Shown here: piece by piece, positions 11,397 to 20,522 of the stretch | Layout of the letters: each line of letters begins with the position of its first letter | Numbering within the stretch: the first letter of the stretch is position 1 | Source: Brevundimonas subvibrioides | GTDB taxonomy: Bacteria > Pseudomonadota > Alphaproteobacteria > Caulobacterales > Caulobacteraceae | Reading direction: 5' to 3' | Length of the DNA stretch: 64,000 bases | NCBI GenBank assembly: GCA_002280475.1 | Contig: NCEB01000003.1 | Location: 1 to 64,000, forward strand | Notes under the pieces: model-generated | What the model was told of the DNA's origin: nothing | The model's database searches: none | Seen by the model: the letters and a program-made list of their open reading frames with translations, nothing else | Position numbers and translations under genes: made by a program

Positions 11397-12053
11397 ATGA
11401 CCCGCTCTCTCGTCATTGCCGTCGATGGACCCGCCGCCTCGGGTAAGGGGACCATCGCCTCGCGCCTCGCAGCGCATTACGGCCTGCCGTTCCTCGATAC
11501 GGGCCTTCTGTACCGCGCCGTCGGACTGGGCGTGATCTCCGGTGGGGGTGATTTGGGCGATGCGGCGGCGGCGGAAGCGGCGGCCCGGGCCCTGGCTCCC
11601 GACCGGTTGTCCGATGCTGACGCCCTGACCAGCGGAGATGCGGGCGAAGCGGCCAGCCGGGTCGCCGGCTATCCCGGCGTCCGCGCCGCCCTGCTGGACC
11701 TGCAACAGGCCTTCGCCCGCCAGCCCGCCGGTGCCGTGCTGGACGGTCGTGACATCGGCACAGTGATCGCCCCGGACGCCGTCGCCAAGCTGTTCGTCAC
11801 CGCCACCCCCGAGGTCCGCGCGCGCCGGCGCTGGCGTCAGTTGAACGAGCGCGGCGACCTCATCGCCTATGAGGCCATGCTGGCCGACATCCTGCGGCGC
11901 GACGAGCGGGACGCCGGACGGGGCGCGGCCCCCATGGTCCAGGCTCCGGACGCGGTCTTGCTCGATACGACCGAGATGGATATAGAGGCGGCCTTCGATG
12001 CGGCCCGCCGTATCGTCGAGGCGGCGCGCGCGAAATACGGCCTTTCGGCCTGA
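11397..12053 (+). CDS. cmk: Cytidylate kinase
   Basis: 218 residues. It phosphorylates CMP and dCMP using ATP. The P-loop GPAASGKGT is at residues 11-19, followed by FLDTGLLYRAVG for nucleotide binding, then LDGRDIGTVIAPDA and the lid region RARRRWRQL. The position between aroA and rpsA is conserved in proteobacteria. Confidence 0.95.
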   Translation: MTRSLVIAVDGPAASGKGTIASRLAAHYGLPFLDTGLLYRAVGLGVISGGGDLGDAAAAEAAARALAPDRLSDADALTSGDAGEAASRVAGYPGVRAALLDLQQAFARQPAGAVLDGRDIGTVIAPDAVAKLFVTATPEVRARRRWRQLNERGDLIAYEAMLADILRRDERDAGRGAAPMVQAPDAVLLDTTEMDIEAAFDAARRIVEAARAKYGLSA

Positions 12054-12201
12054 TCGCAAATCCAACGCGCCATCCTCGGCCTCCGCGGGCGTTCTGGCAC
12101 CGATCGCCTCGCCTTCGACGACCTGATTACCCTTGAAACATTCACCTCGCGCGGGGCCGTTCGGTCGCGCGCCACAGCCCTATCGGAAACACCAGAGCTT
12201 C

Positions 12202-13905
12202 ATGTCTGATACCCTCAACCCCATGCGCGACGATTTCTCGGCGCTGCTCGACGAACAACTGCAAGGCCGCGATCTCGGCGAAGGCCAGGTCGTGCACGGC
12301 CGCGTCGTCGGCATCGAAAAAGACATCATCATCATCGACGTCGGCCTGAAGACCGAGGGCCGCATCCCGGCCCGCGAGTTCGGCATCGGCGAAGGCGCCG
12401 TGATCCCCAAGCTGGGCGATGACGTCGAAGTCTATCTGGAGCGCGTCGAGAACGCCCTGGGCGAAGCGGTCATCAGCCGTGACAAGGCCCGCCGCGAGGA
12501 AGCCTGGACGCGTCTGGAAGTCGTGTTCGCCGACGGCCATCCGGTCAACGGCACCATCGTGGGCCGCGTGAAGGGTGGCTTCACCGTCGACCTGGGCGGC
12601 GCCTCGGCCTTCCTGCCCGGCTCCCAGGTCGACATCCGTCCGGTGCGCGACGTCGGCCCGCTGATGGGCAAGGAACAGCCGTTCCAGATCCTGAAGATGG
12701 ACCGCCCGCGCGGCAACATCGTCGTCTCGCGTCGCGCTATCCTGGAAGAGGCCCGCGCCGAACAGCGCACCGAGCTGGTCGGCCAGCTGCAAGAGGGCGA
12801 AGTCCGCGACGGCGTCGTCAAGAACATCACCGACTACGGCGCGTTCGTGGACCTGGGCGGCATCGACGGCCTGCTGCACGTCACCGACATGAGCTGGAAG
12901 CGCGTCTCGCACCCGTCGCAAGTCCTGGCGGTCGGCGACACGGTCAAGGTCCAGATCGTCAAGATCAATCCGGACACCCAGCGCATCAGCCTGGGCATGA
13001 AGCAGCTGCAGTCGGATCCGTGGGACGGCGTCGAAGCCAAATACCCGCCGGGCGCCAAATATACCGGCCGCATCACCAACATCACCGACTACGGCGCGTT
13101 TGTTGAGCTGGAAGCCGGGGTCGAGGGCCTGGTGCACGTCTCGGAAATGTCCTGGACCAAGAAGAACGTTCACCCGGGCAAGATCGTCTCGACCTCGCAG
13201 GAAGTCGATGTGGTCGTGCTGGATGTCGACGCCTCCAAGCGCCGCATCTCGCTGGGCCTGAAGCAGGCCCAGGACAATCCGTGGGACGCCTTCGTGGCCA
13301 ACAACCCGATCGGCTCCACCGTCGAGGGCGAGGTCAAGAACGCCACCGAGTTCGGCCTGTTCATCGGCCTGGACAACGACATCGACGGCATGGTGCACCT
13401 GTCCGACCTGGACTGGAACGTCTCGGGCGAAGAGGCCATCCAGCGCTATCGCAAGGGCGAGATGGTCAAGGCCAAGGTGCTGGACGTCGACGTCGAGAAG
13501 GAACGCGTCTCGCTGGGCATCAAGCAGCTGGGCGGCGATCCGGTCGGCGACGGCGACACCTACAAGAAGGGCCAGACCGTCACCGTGACCGTCACCTCCA
13601 TCGAGACGGGCGGCATCGAGGTCAAGTTCGGCGAGGACGACGCCCCGGTGTCCAGCTTCGTGCGCAAGTCGGACCTGAGCCGCGACCGCAACGAGCAGCG
13701 TCCGGAGCGCTTCGCCGTGGGCGACCGCGTCGATGCCCAGATCACCGGCGTCGACAAGGCGACGCGTCGCGTTTCCGTCTCGATCAAGGCCCTGGAAATG
13801 GCCGACGAGAAGGAAGCCATCGAACAGTTCGGATCCTCGGATTCGGGCGCCTCGCTGGGCGACATCCTGGGGGCCGCCCTGCGCGAAAAGGCCGGCAAGG
13901 AGTAG
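12202..13905 (+). CDS. rpsA: 30S ribosomal protein S1
   Basis: 567 residues from the ATG at 12202; an upstream in-frame ATG (12133) adds 23 residues unlike S1 and is not used. Six S1 RNA-binding repeats follow in order, starting with GRVVGIEKDIIIIDVGLKTEG; repeats three and four share ITDYGAFV and are the classic RNA-binding ones. S1 binds mRNA leaders to load the 30S subunit. The 148-base gap after cmk probably holds its own leader. A strong terminator follows 50 bases after the stop. Confidence 0.97.
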   Translation: MSDTLNPMRDDFSALLDEQLQGRDLGEGQVVHGRVVGIEKDIIIIDVGLKTEGRIPAREFGIGEGAVIPKLGDDVEVYLERVENALGEAVISRDKARREEAWTRLEVVFADGHPVNGTIVGRVKGGFTVDLGGASAFLPGSQVDIRPVRDVGPLMGKEQPFQILKMDRPRGNIVVSRRAILEEARAEQRTELVGQLQEGEVRDGVVKNITDYGAFVDLGGIDGLLHVTDMSWKRVSHPSQVLAVGDTVKVQIVKINPDTQRISLGMKQLQSDPWDGVEAKYPPGAKYTGRITNITDYGAFVELEAGVEGLVHVSEMSWTKKNVHPGKIVSTSQEVDVVVLDVDASKRRISLGLKQAQDNPWDAFVANNPIGSTVEGEVKNATEFGLFIGLDNDIDGMVHLSDLDWNVSGEEAIQRYRKGEMVKAKVLDVDVEKERVSLGIKQLGGDPVGDGDTYKKGQTVTVTVTSIETGGIEVKFGEDDAPVSSFVRKSDLSRDRNEQRPERFAVGDRVDAQITGVDKATRRVSVSIKALEMADEKEAIEQFGSSDSGASLGDILGAALREKAGKE

Positions 13906-13955
13906 TCGAACCCGAGGGTTCGAATTCAAGGCACTGATCCGGTGACGGATATTGT

Positions 13956-13987
13956 AGGCGGCCGGAGCGATCCGGCCGCCTCTTTCT
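13956..13987 (+). terminator. Terminator after rpsA
   Basis: A perfect 11-bp stem (AGGCGGCCGGA and its complement) closes a GCGA loop and is followed by CTTTCTTT. It ends the aroA-cmk-rpsA transcript. Confidence 0.85.
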
Positions 13988-14155
13988 TTGCTCGCGGAAT
14001 CCGTATGCGGTTTGTGGAATTAACGCTCTTTGGCCGCCCCAATCCGTCGATCAGGCCTTTTTCGCCCGGCGGGCGAAGGCTAGGGTGCCCTGGCAACCGG
14101 ATTGAAGTTGCACCCGTATATGCTCTCCAGAGCAGGAAAGGGCGGGGGCCTGGAC

Positions 14156-14455
14156 ATGATCAAGTCTGAGCTGATCGAGAAGCTGGCGGCCGAGAACACG
14201 CATCTGACGCATGCCGAGGTCGAACGGGTCGTCAATGTCGTTCTGGGTCGAATGACCGAGGCGATGTCGGACGGCGGACGCGTGGAGCTTCGCGGCTTCG
14301 GGGCGTTCTCGGTGCGGTCGCGGCCGGCGCGGGCCGGGCGGAATCCTCGTACGGGCGAGACCGTCGACGTCCCCGCCAAGAGCGTTCCCTTCTTCAAGAG
14401 CGGCAAGGAGCTGCGCGAGCGGTTGAACGCCGGTGGCGACGCCTCATGGGCCTGA
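14156..14455 (+). CDS. ihfB: Integration host factor subunit beta
   Basis: 99 residues from the ATG at 14156. The HU/IHF family signature is clear: [23 protein letters not shown], with the Arg/Pro DNA-intercalating arm following [12 protein letters not shown] bends DNA at specific sites with the alpha subunit, which is not in the window. The usual position after rpsA is kept. The last ten bases overlap the start of mscL in another frame, so the two are probably translated together. Confidence 0.93.
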   Translation: MIKSELIEKLAAENTHLTHAEVERVVNVVLGRMTEAMSDGGRVELRGFGAFSVRSRPARAGRNPRTGETVDVPAKSVPFFKSGKELRERLNAGGDASWA

Positions 14456-14868
14456 TCTCCGAGTTCAAGGCGTTCGCCGCCCGGGGCAACGTCGTCGATC
14501 TGGCCGTGGGCGTCATCATCGGCGCGGCCTTCGGCAAGATCGTCACCAGCCTGGTCGAACAGGTCGTCATGCCGCCGATCGGCCTGGCGCTCGGCGGGAT
14601 CGACTTCTCGAACCTGAAGTGGGTGCTGGCCCCCGAGGATTCGACGACCGAAGCCGTCGAAGAGGTCGCCATTCAGTACGGCGCCTTCATCAACACCGTG
14701 ATCCAGTTCCTGATCGTGGCCTTCGTCGTGTTCCTGATGGTCAGGGCCATCAACAACCTGCGCCGCGCCGAAGCCGCCAAGCCCGATCCCGCTCCGGCAG
14801 CCCCCACGCCGGCCGAGGCGCTGCTGGCCGAAATCCGCGACGAACTGAAGGCCCGGCCCCGGGTCTAG
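14446..14868 (+). CDS. mscL: Large-conductance mechanosensitive channel MscL
   Basis: 140 residues. The N-terminal helix [33 protein letters not shown] contains the pore-lining TM1, and TM2 lies near residues 78-105, with an Ala/Pro-rich cytoplasmic tail. The channel opens at high membrane tension and releases solutes on hypo-osmotic shock. The start lies inside ihfB, an unusual pairing. It converges on the next gene with a four-base overlap. Confidence 0.95.
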   Translation: MGLISEFKAFAARGNVVDLAVGVIIGAAFGKIVTSLVEQVVMPPIGLALGGIDFSNLKWVLAPEDSTTEAVEEVAIQYGAFINTVIQFLIVAFVVFLMVRAINNLRRAEAAKPDPAPAAPTPAEALLAEIRDELKARPRV

Positions 14869-15983
14869 GCCGCTTCGCTGAGGGTCGACGCGACCGGGAT
14901 GGGCCGCAGGCAGACGCCGTAGTCGCCGTCGAACGGGGTCGGGGCCCAGGTCTCGACTCCCTCGACACCGGGTTCGAACCGGGCGTGGCAGTGACCCCAG
15001 CCCCCCTCGCGGCGCGCCGTCTGGGCCAGCGGACCGAGGCGACGCAGGAGGTCAGCGTTGACCACTTGAATCCGGACCTTGGCGGCCCCCAGGCCGCGAG
15101 CATTGGCCAGCAGGGCTTCCATCAGGGCCGGGATGGCGCCGGGCTCATCGCGCAGGGCGACCAGGTCCACGATCTCCAGCACCGGCGGCTCGATGACGTT
15201 GACCTTGGCCATGACCGCCATGGCATAGCCGACGATCGCCTTGCCGCGGTTGAAGGACAGGATGACGGGATCGAGCGTGCGATCCGGGTCGGCGAGCCGC
15301 CAGCGCAGCGTCTCGGGGCTGCGGTCGGCGACGATCCTGCCCTCGCTCTTCAACGCCTGCCAGAAGTCGGCGAACCGCGACCGGTCCGCGAAGTCCGTCA
15401 GGATCGCCACGCCGGGCGGAAGCGACAGCGGCTCGGGGGTCGCCAGGCGCGGGTTCATCAGACGTTCGCGCGACGGGTCGATCAGGCGCGGCGCGCGACG
15501 GTCGACCTCGCGCCACAGCCGGCCACGGGCGCAGGTCAGGGGATCGATGCGCCAGGCGAGCTTCGTCGCATGGGTCGTCTCCGGCCAGGGGTTGAGCTTG
15601 TAGCGGGGATACAGCGGGGATGATCTGGGATTGGCGTTCAGGGTGTAGAGCGCGAACAGTCCTTTCTGCTCGGCGAAGGCTCGCAGCAACATGCGGCTGT
15701 GGCCCCGGGCGCGCGGCCGCACGATGATCGAAAAGCCGCTGGTGCCATGCAGGACGGCGTCGTCTCGCCAGAAACGCTGGACGAAGTTGCCCGTGAAACC
15801 GTCGACCGCGCCCTGATCCGACTCCAGGATCCAGCCGGCGGGGGCATCGACCTCCGACCGCGCCGGATTGCCGTTCAGCCAGCGCCAGCCCGCCGGCGAC
15901 CGCGTCGGCCAGCCGACCGACCGGTGCAGGGCGTTCACTGTCTCGAGATACTCGTCCTGAACGGGGCGGACCGAATGGGCCAT
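14865..15983 (-). CDS. GNAT-like acyltransferase of unknown substrate
   Basis: 372 residues from the ATG at 15983, which has GGAG upstream. The layout suggests a duplicated GNAT or FemAB-like fold: an N-terminal half with the segment [25 protein letters not shown], where an acetyl-CoA loop (RxxGxS) would fall, and a second half with [16 protein letters not shown]. No substrate can be named. No obvious functional link to its neighbours is visible. Confidence 0.5.
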   Translation of the reverse strand: MAHSVRPVQDEYLETVNALHRSVGWPTRSPAGWRWLNGNPARSEVDAPAGWILESDQGAVDGFTGNFVQRFWRDDAVLHGTSGFSIIVRPRARGHSRMLLRAFAEQKGLFALYTLNANPRSSPLYPRYKLNPWPETTHATKLAWRIDPLTCARGRLWREVDRRAPRLIDPSRERLMNPRLATPEPLSLPPGVAILTDFADRSRFADFWQALKSEGRIVADRSPETLRWRLADPDRTLDPVILSFNRGKAIVGYAMAVMAKVNVIEPPVLEIVDLVALRDEPGAIPALMEALLANARGLGAAKVRIQVVNADLLRRLGPLAQTARREGGWGHCHARFEPGVEGVETWAPTPFDGDYGVCLRPIPVASTLSEAA

Positions 15984-16095
15984 TGTCGTGCTCCACAGCG
16001 GGACCCTCCCGCGTTGCGGTGGACGACGAAGCACGAAAGGCGCCAGTTCGCTACCATGGGTTGTTCGTGGGCGGGCGCGCGGATTTGGCTCGCGA

Positions 16096-16842
16096 TCAGC
16101 CCTTTCGGAAAAGATACAGCCCGAAACCCAAGTAGGGCCGACCGAAATCGAAGGTCGCCTTGATCTGGTCCGCCCGCAACTTCAGCGCGTCGAGGCCTTC
16201 GACGCCGGGGTTGGCGTCCAGCCAGGCGCGGACGCGGGCGTCGGCGGAGGCGAAGAAGCTGTCCCACAGGGGCTGAGGCGAGAGTTCGGCGCAAACGCAT
16301 TCCAGTCCCGCAGACCGCGCCGCGACCTTCCACCCCTCGTCGGAGGCGTAGATTCCGGACAGCCCGACGACCTGACGCAGGGGCGCCGGCGGCTCGGCCG
16401 TCCACACCAGGTCACCCCACAGCACGAAGCCCGGGCTTGCCAGTCGTTGCGCCAGGACCTGGAATATGCCGGACGCCGTGGTCACGGTCGGCCCTCCGAT
16501 CCGCGTCGTTCCCATCGCCACCATCATGTCGGCCGGCGCGAGGGCGTCCAGCACCTCCGGGGCCTGTCCGCGAACGACGCTCAGTCGATCCGTCAGGCCT
16601 TCGGCACGGGCCCGTGCCCCGATGTGCGAGACCATCACCGGATCACGCTCGATCGCATGCACATGATATCCGAAGCGTCGCGCCAGTGCCGCCGACACGC
16701 CCCCGGTCCCGGCCCCGATGTCCAGAACCTTGGCACCCGGCGGCAGGTCGGTTCGGGCGGCCGCGGCCTCTACCGCCTCCATCGAGACGGGGTTGGCGAC
16801 GTCGAGGCCGACGTAGGCGATGTGGTGATAGTCGGGGGCCAT
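16096..16842 (-). CDS. SAM-dependent methyltransferase (class I)
   Basis: 248 residues. The SAM motif I VLDIGAGTGGVSAALARR lies near residue 40, followed by an acidic end of strand two (HAIERD). The remainder fits a small-molecule methyltransferase of the UbiE/Methyltransf_25 type; the substrate cannot be told. It is divergent from the membrane protein gene at 16964, sharing a 121-bp intergenic region that contains a palindromic operator candidate. Confidence 0.75.
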   Translation of the reverse strand: MAPDYHHIAYVGLDVANPVSMEAVEAAAARTDLPPGAKVLDIGAGTGGVSAALARRFGYHVHAIERDPVMVSHIGARARAEGLTDRLSVVRGQAPEVLDALAPADMMVAMGTTRIGGPTVTTASGIFQVLAQRLASPGFVLWGDLVWTAEPPAPLRQVVGLSGIYASDEGWKVAARSAGLECVCAELSPQPLWDSFFASADARVRAWLDANPGVEGLDALKLRADQIKATFDFGRPYLGFGLYLFRKG

Positions 16843-16885
16843 GCCCCCTCATAACGAGCGCTGTGGAAATGGTCTCGAGAAAGTG

Positions 16886-16900
16886 CTTTACATTGCAAAG
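16886..16900 (+). promoter_or_regulatory. Palindromic operator candidate for the winged-helix regulator
   Basis: CTTTACATTGCAAAG is an imperfect dyad (six of seven arm pairs match). The embedded TTTACA could serve as a -35 box of the rightward promoter, in which case a bound repressor would block polymerase. The downstream operon encodes a winged-helix protein, so self-regulation is the simplest reading; this is inference. Confidence 0.45.
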
Positions 16901-16963
16901 TATATGCAGGATAGGTGGAGTCACGGAGCGGCATCCCTGCCCACTGATCCTGGAGACACACTG

Positions 16964-17587
16964 ATGACCGACACCAAGGACGAGATCACCGACATCGCCT
17001 GGCTGCGTGGCCTGGCCGAAGAGGGAACCCGCACACCGATCCGGGGCGCGTCCATCCTTTTCGCAGCCGGGATGATCTACGGCTTCGCCAGCCTGGCCCA
17101 CGGGGCCGTGGAGGCGGGGCTCGTCGAGGTGGGAACAGAGGCCTTCGGCTGGATCTGGGGCGTCGCGGTCCTTGCCTTCCTCGCCGCCCTCGTGGTCCTG
17201 ATCGGACGACTGAAGAGCCAGGGCGGGGTGGAGACCGCCGCCAACCGGGCGTTCGGCATCGTCTGGGCGGCCCTGGGCTGGGGCATCTTCAGCCTGTTCA
17301 CCTCGCTGATCCTGAGCGATCTGTCGCGCCAGGGCGCGTCCAGCATGGCGGACTGGGCCCTGGTCATCCCCTCCATCATCATGGCCTTCTATGGCGTCGG
17401 CTGGGCGGTGACGGCCACCATGGTCCGCTCCCGGCCTCTGTGGGTCCTCGCCCTCGCGTCCTTCGCCGCGGCGCCGGCTTTGGCGGTCCTGTCGGGCAGC
17501 CCGGCCCAGTACCTCGCCTATGCCGCAGCCCTGTTCGGCCTGGTGGCGGTGCCCGGCTTCTTTCTCATGCGCGCGGCCAAGGGCTGA
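16964..17587 (+). CDS. Multi-pass membrane protein, unknown function
   Basis: 207 residues from the ATG at 16964, which follows TGGAG. About six hydrophobic segments are visible: IRGASILFAAGMIYGFASL, IWGVAVLAFLAALVVLIG, GIVWAALGWGIFSLF, WALVIPSIIMAFYGVGWAV, LWVLALASFAAAPALAVL and the C-terminal YAAALFGLVAVPGFFLM. No catalytic or transport motif is recognised. The gene lies three bases before a winged-helix regulator, so the two form an operon; membrane proteins paired with this regulator type are common in Caulobacterales and sphingomonads, as I recall. Confidence 0.7.
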   Translation: MTDTKDEITDIAWLRGLAEEGTRTPIRGASILFAAGMIYGFASLAHGAVEAGLVEVGTEAFGWIWGVAVLAFLAALVVLIGRLKSQGGVETAANRAFGIVWAALGWGIFSLFTSLILSDLSRQGASSMADWALVIPSIIMAFYGVGWAVTATMVRSRPLWVLALASFAAAPALAVLSGSPAQYLAYAAALFGLVAVPGFFLMRAAKG

Positions 17588-17590
17588 GCC

Positions 17591-17893
17591 ATGGCCGACG
17601 ATTTCGACATCGGGCGGATCGACGACGTGATCCATGGTCGGGTGAGGCTGGGGATCATGGCGATCCTGTCGGGGGTGGAGACCGCCGATTTCGCCACCCT
17701 GAAGACGCGGCTTCAGGCCACCGACGGCAATCTGTCGGTGCATCTCAGAAAGCTCGAGGAGGCCGGGTTCGTCGCCGTGACCAAGCGCTTCGTCGGGCGA
17801 AAGCCGCTGACGGAGGCGGCCATGACCCCGGACGGTCGCAAGGCCTTCGTCGCCTATCTGGACGCCATGGCGGGACTGGTCTCGCCGCGCTGA
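17591..17893 (+). CDS. Winged-helix transcriptional regulator (HTH_34 type)
   Basis: 100 residues. The compact domain has the pattern of PF13601-like regulators: GRVRLGIMAIL, DFATLKTRLQATDGNLSVHLRKLEEAGFV as the helix-turn-helix, then the wing VTKRFVGRKPLTEAAMTPDGRKAF. It should bind a short palindrome as a dimer; one candidate is at 16886-16900 upstream of this operon. No effector domain is present. Confidence 0.85.
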   Translation: MADDFDIGRIDDVIHGRVRLGIMAILSGVETADFATLKTRLQATDGNLSVHLRKLEEAGFVAVTKRFVGRKPLTEAAMTPDGRKAFVAYLDAMAGLVSPR

Positions 17894-17938
17894 TCGGTCC
17901 CCCTCGCCCGGCGTCCCGCGCGCCCCTATAGGAGGGGC

Positions 17939-18718
17939 ATGGCCGCCCGCATCCACGTCTTCGACGCCCTCGACAACTTCCGCGACTACGGCGGATACGG
18001 CACGGCCGCCGGGGCTCTGCTGCGCGCGGACCGGCTGTACCGTTCGGCCCACCACGCAGGCCTGTCGGACGCCGATCTGGAGCGGCTCGCGGTCATCGAC
18101 TTCGGCACGGTCGTCGACCTGCGCCGCCCGGTCGAGCGGCGCCGTCAGCCGTCCAGACGTCCCGAGGGCTTCAGCGGCGTGGTGATCGAGAGCGATCTGG
18201 ACGAAGCCGGGGAGGCCCCGCACATCACCTTCCTGAAGACCGCCGACCTGACGCCAGACAGCGGCCGGCGCTTCATGACCGAGACCTATCGCCAACTGCC
18301 CTTCGCCCCGGCCCACCTCGACCTGTTCGCACGCTATTTCCGCGCCCTGGCCGACAGCGACCGTCCCGTGCTGATTCACTGCGCGGCGGGCAAGGACCGG
18401 ACCGGGATACTGGCGGCCCTGACGCATCATCTGCTGGGCGTGACCGACGACGATCTGATGGCGGACTATCTGTTGACCAACACCGCCGTCGACCTGAAGG
18501 CGCGGGCTCCCGGCATCGCCGAACAGCTGAAGGCCCTCACCGGGCGGACGGCGTCCCACGACGCGGTGGTGGCCTTCATGGGGGTGGAGGCGGACTATCT
18601 GCACGCCGCGATCGCCGCCATGACGGAGCGACACGGATCGGTGGACGGCTATTTGGACCAGGCGCTCGGCGTGGACGCGGCCCTGCGGGACCGGATCGGG
18701 GAGCGTCTCGCGGCGTGA
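17939..18718 (+). CDS. Tyrosine-protein phosphatase (Y_phosphatase3 type)
   Basis: 259 residues. The P-loop HCAAGKDRTG puts the catalytic Cys at residue 148 and Arg at 154, the CxxGKDRT form of atypical dual-specificity or phosphoinositide-like phosphatases. The N-terminal DNFRDYGGY matches the family's NFRDLGG motif. The substrate (phosphotyrosine or phosphoinositide) cannot be decided. Its stop overlaps the pabB start (GTGA), so the two are translationally coupled, although a functional link to folate is not obvious. Confidence 0.85.
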   Translation: MAARIHVFDALDNFRDYGGYGTAAGALLRADRLYRSAHHAGLSDADLERLAVIDFGTVVDLRRPVERRRQPSRRPEGFSGVVIESDLDEAGEAPHITFLKTADLTPDSGRRFMTETYRQLPFAPAHLDLFARYFRALADSDRPVLIHCAAGKDRTGILAALTHHLLGVTDDDLMADYLLTNTAVDLKARAPGIAEQLKALTGRTASHDAVVAFMGVEADYLHAAIAAMTERHGSVDGYLDQALGVDAALRDRIGERLAA

Positions 18719-19965
18719 GCTCCGACGCGCCTATCGGCTGGATCGAGCCTCTGGATGTCGCGGCCGGGCTGAGGGCGCGGGACGGCGCGCTGTGCCTGCT
18801 CTCGGACGGTGGGCCCAACGGGCGATACTCCTATGTCGCGGCGGAACCGGATCGGGTTCGGGTCGAGCCGATGGGGCCGGACGGGCTCGGCGCGGCCGTC
18901 GCGACAGGCATGGACCGCAACGTCGTCGGCGTCGTCGCCTACGACTGGGGCGCCCGCCCGGCCACTGGCGCGCGGGAAACGGCCTGGCCGGATCTGATCC
19001 TGGCCCGCTATCCGACCATGCTGGTCTTCGATCATCTCGAACGGCGCGTCCGGATTCGCGGCGACACCGCGCGAGCCGGCCGATGGCTGGCCGAGGCGCG
19101 ACCGCCCGCCCCTTCGGCTCCCCCTGCGGAGGCCTTCGTCGAGGATGCCGCCGACGACCGCTATCGCGCCGCCGTCGCCGACGTCGTCGTCCGCATCGGT
19201 GACGGCGAGCTGTTCCAGGCCAATGTCGCGCGCGGCTGGTCGGGGCGGCTGCGGGACGACGCCGATCCGTTAGACGTGTTCGCGCGTCTGGCCGGCGGTC
19301 CCGCGCCCTATGGGGCCTGGTGGCGGATCGGGGACCGCGCGCTGGTGTCGAACTCGCCCGAGCTGTTCGTGACGTTCGATCCTGGCGACCATCGGGTCGA
19401 GACCCGTCCCATCAAGGGCACCCGGGCGCGATCGGCCGATCCCGCCGAGGACGCCGCCCGCGCCGCCGAGCTGATCGCCAGCGAGAAGGACCGGGCCGAG
19501 AACCTGATGATCGTCGACCTGATGCGCAACGACCTGGCCCGGGTCTCGGAACCCGGCAGCGTCGTGGTCGAGCGGCTGTTCGCCCTGGAGAGTTTCGCCA
19601 CCGTCCATCATCTGGTGTCCACGGTCACGGCCCGGGCGCGGCCCGGGGTCGGCCCCGGTCATGTGCTGCAGGCGATCTTCCCGCCCGGCTCGGTCACCGG
19701 GGCCCCCAAGCACCAAGCCATGAAGGTGATCGCCGGGCATGAGCCGCCGCGCGGTCCGTGGTGCGGCAGCCTGTTCATGATCGACGAGGTCGGACGGATG
19801 ACGGCCTCGGTCCTGATCCGGACGATCGCCCTGTGGCGCGAGGCGGATCGCTGGCGGTTCCGGACACAGGCGGGGGCGGGGATCACCGCCGACAGCGACC
19901 CCCAGGCCGAGCTGGAAGAGACCGAGGCCAAGATCGTGGCGATCCGACGCGCCCTTCTGGGTTAG
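18715..19965 (+). CDS. pabB: Aminodeoxychorismate synthase component I
   Basis: 416 residues from a GTG overlapping the previous stop. The chorismate-binding domain fills the C-terminal two thirds: GDGELFQANVARGW, RPIKGTRARS, SEKDRAENLMIVDLMRNDL, IFPPGSVTGAPK and a closing AGAGITADSDPQAELEET. With PabA it converts chorismate to aminodeoxychorismate for p-aminobenzoate and folate. PIKGTRARS, with Lys in place of the anthranilate synthase Ala, supports PabB over TrpE. Neither pabA nor pabC is adjacent. Confidence 0.88.
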   Translation: MSSDAPIGWIEPLDVAAGLRARDGALCLLSDGGPNGRYSYVAAEPDRVRVEPMGPDGLGAAVATGMDRNVVGVVAYDWGARPATGARETAWPDLILARYPTMLVFDHLERRVRIRGDTARAGRWLAEARPPAPSAPPAEAFVEDAADDRYRAAVADVVVRIGDGELFQANVARGWSGRLRDDADPLDVFARLAGGPAPYGAWWRIGDRALVSNSPELFVTFDPGDHRVETRPIKGTRARSADPAEDAARAAELIASEKDRAENLMIVDLMRNDLARVSEPGSVVVERLFALESFATVHHLVSTVTARARPGVGPGHVLQAIFPPGSVTGAPKHQAMKVIAGHEPPRGPWCGSLFMIDEVGRMTASVLIRTIALWREADRWRFRTQAGAGITADSDPQAELEETEAKIVAIRRALLG

Positions 19966-20522
19966 CAGTCGGCGCAGGGAATCTGGTCGGTCAGGCGCGG
20001 CCGCAGATAATGCCGGCCCTGGAAACGGGTGGCGTTGGGCAGCAGGGTGTCGAGCGGCGACTGATAGTCATAGGCCGCCTCGCCCATGATGATCATCTCG
20101 CCGTTGCCGATCAGTCCGGCGGGCACCGTCTGGACGCCGGTCAGGGGCGTCATGCCGCGGGCGCGGCTCCAGGTCACGCGCGCCACGCCGGTGTTGTCGC
20201 GGGTGATGGCGGTCACCCTGATGTCGAGCGGGGCTTCCGGAAACGGCTGCATGATCAGCGAGCCGATATCCATGATGGCGTCGATCTCGTCGCGCGACAT
20301 GGCGGGCGCGCGGGCGACCATGTCGGCGACCTGCGACGTCGTGTGCACTGTCCGCTTCTGCGCCATATAGGCTTGGCTGAACTCCGCCAGGCCGAAATAG
20401 CAGACGATCAGGACCGGCACGACCAGGGCGAATTCGACGGCGGCCACGCCCCGCGCGTCGCCCCCGAACCGGGCCAGCCAGGCACGGCCGCCGTTCGTGA
20501 CGCGACGCAGGGCCTCAGCCAT
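19962..20522 (-). CDS. TadE/TadG-like pilus assembly protein
   Basis: 186 residues. The N-terminus has a short cytoplasmic part then the type IV prepilin-like helix DARGVAAVEFALVVPVLIVCYFG with the conserved Glu. A soluble domain follows, ending in a two-Cys tail IPCADC. TadE-type pseudopilins are needed for Flp pilus assembly. Its start overlaps the preceding TadE gene by eight bases, so the pair is one unit. It converges on pabB with a four-base overlap. Confidence 0.82.
   Translation of the reverse strand: MAEALRRVTNGGRAWLARFGGDARGVAAVEFALVVPVLIVCYFGLAEFSQAYMAQKRTVHTTSQVADMVARAPAMSRDEIDAIMDIGSLIMQPFPEAPLDIRVTAITRDNTGVARVTWSRARGMTPLTGVQTVPAGLIGNGEMIIMGEAAYDYQSPLDTLLPNATRFQGRHYLRPRLTDQIPCADC

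Noticed and set aside
12142..13929. Long open frames on the strand opposite real genes, such as 595 codons against rpsA, and similar ones against uvrC, clpB, cpaE and the second TonB-type receptor
   Set aside because: They mirror the codon pattern of the true genes in G+C-rich DNA and their translations are Arg/Gly/Ala-rich with no family resemblance.
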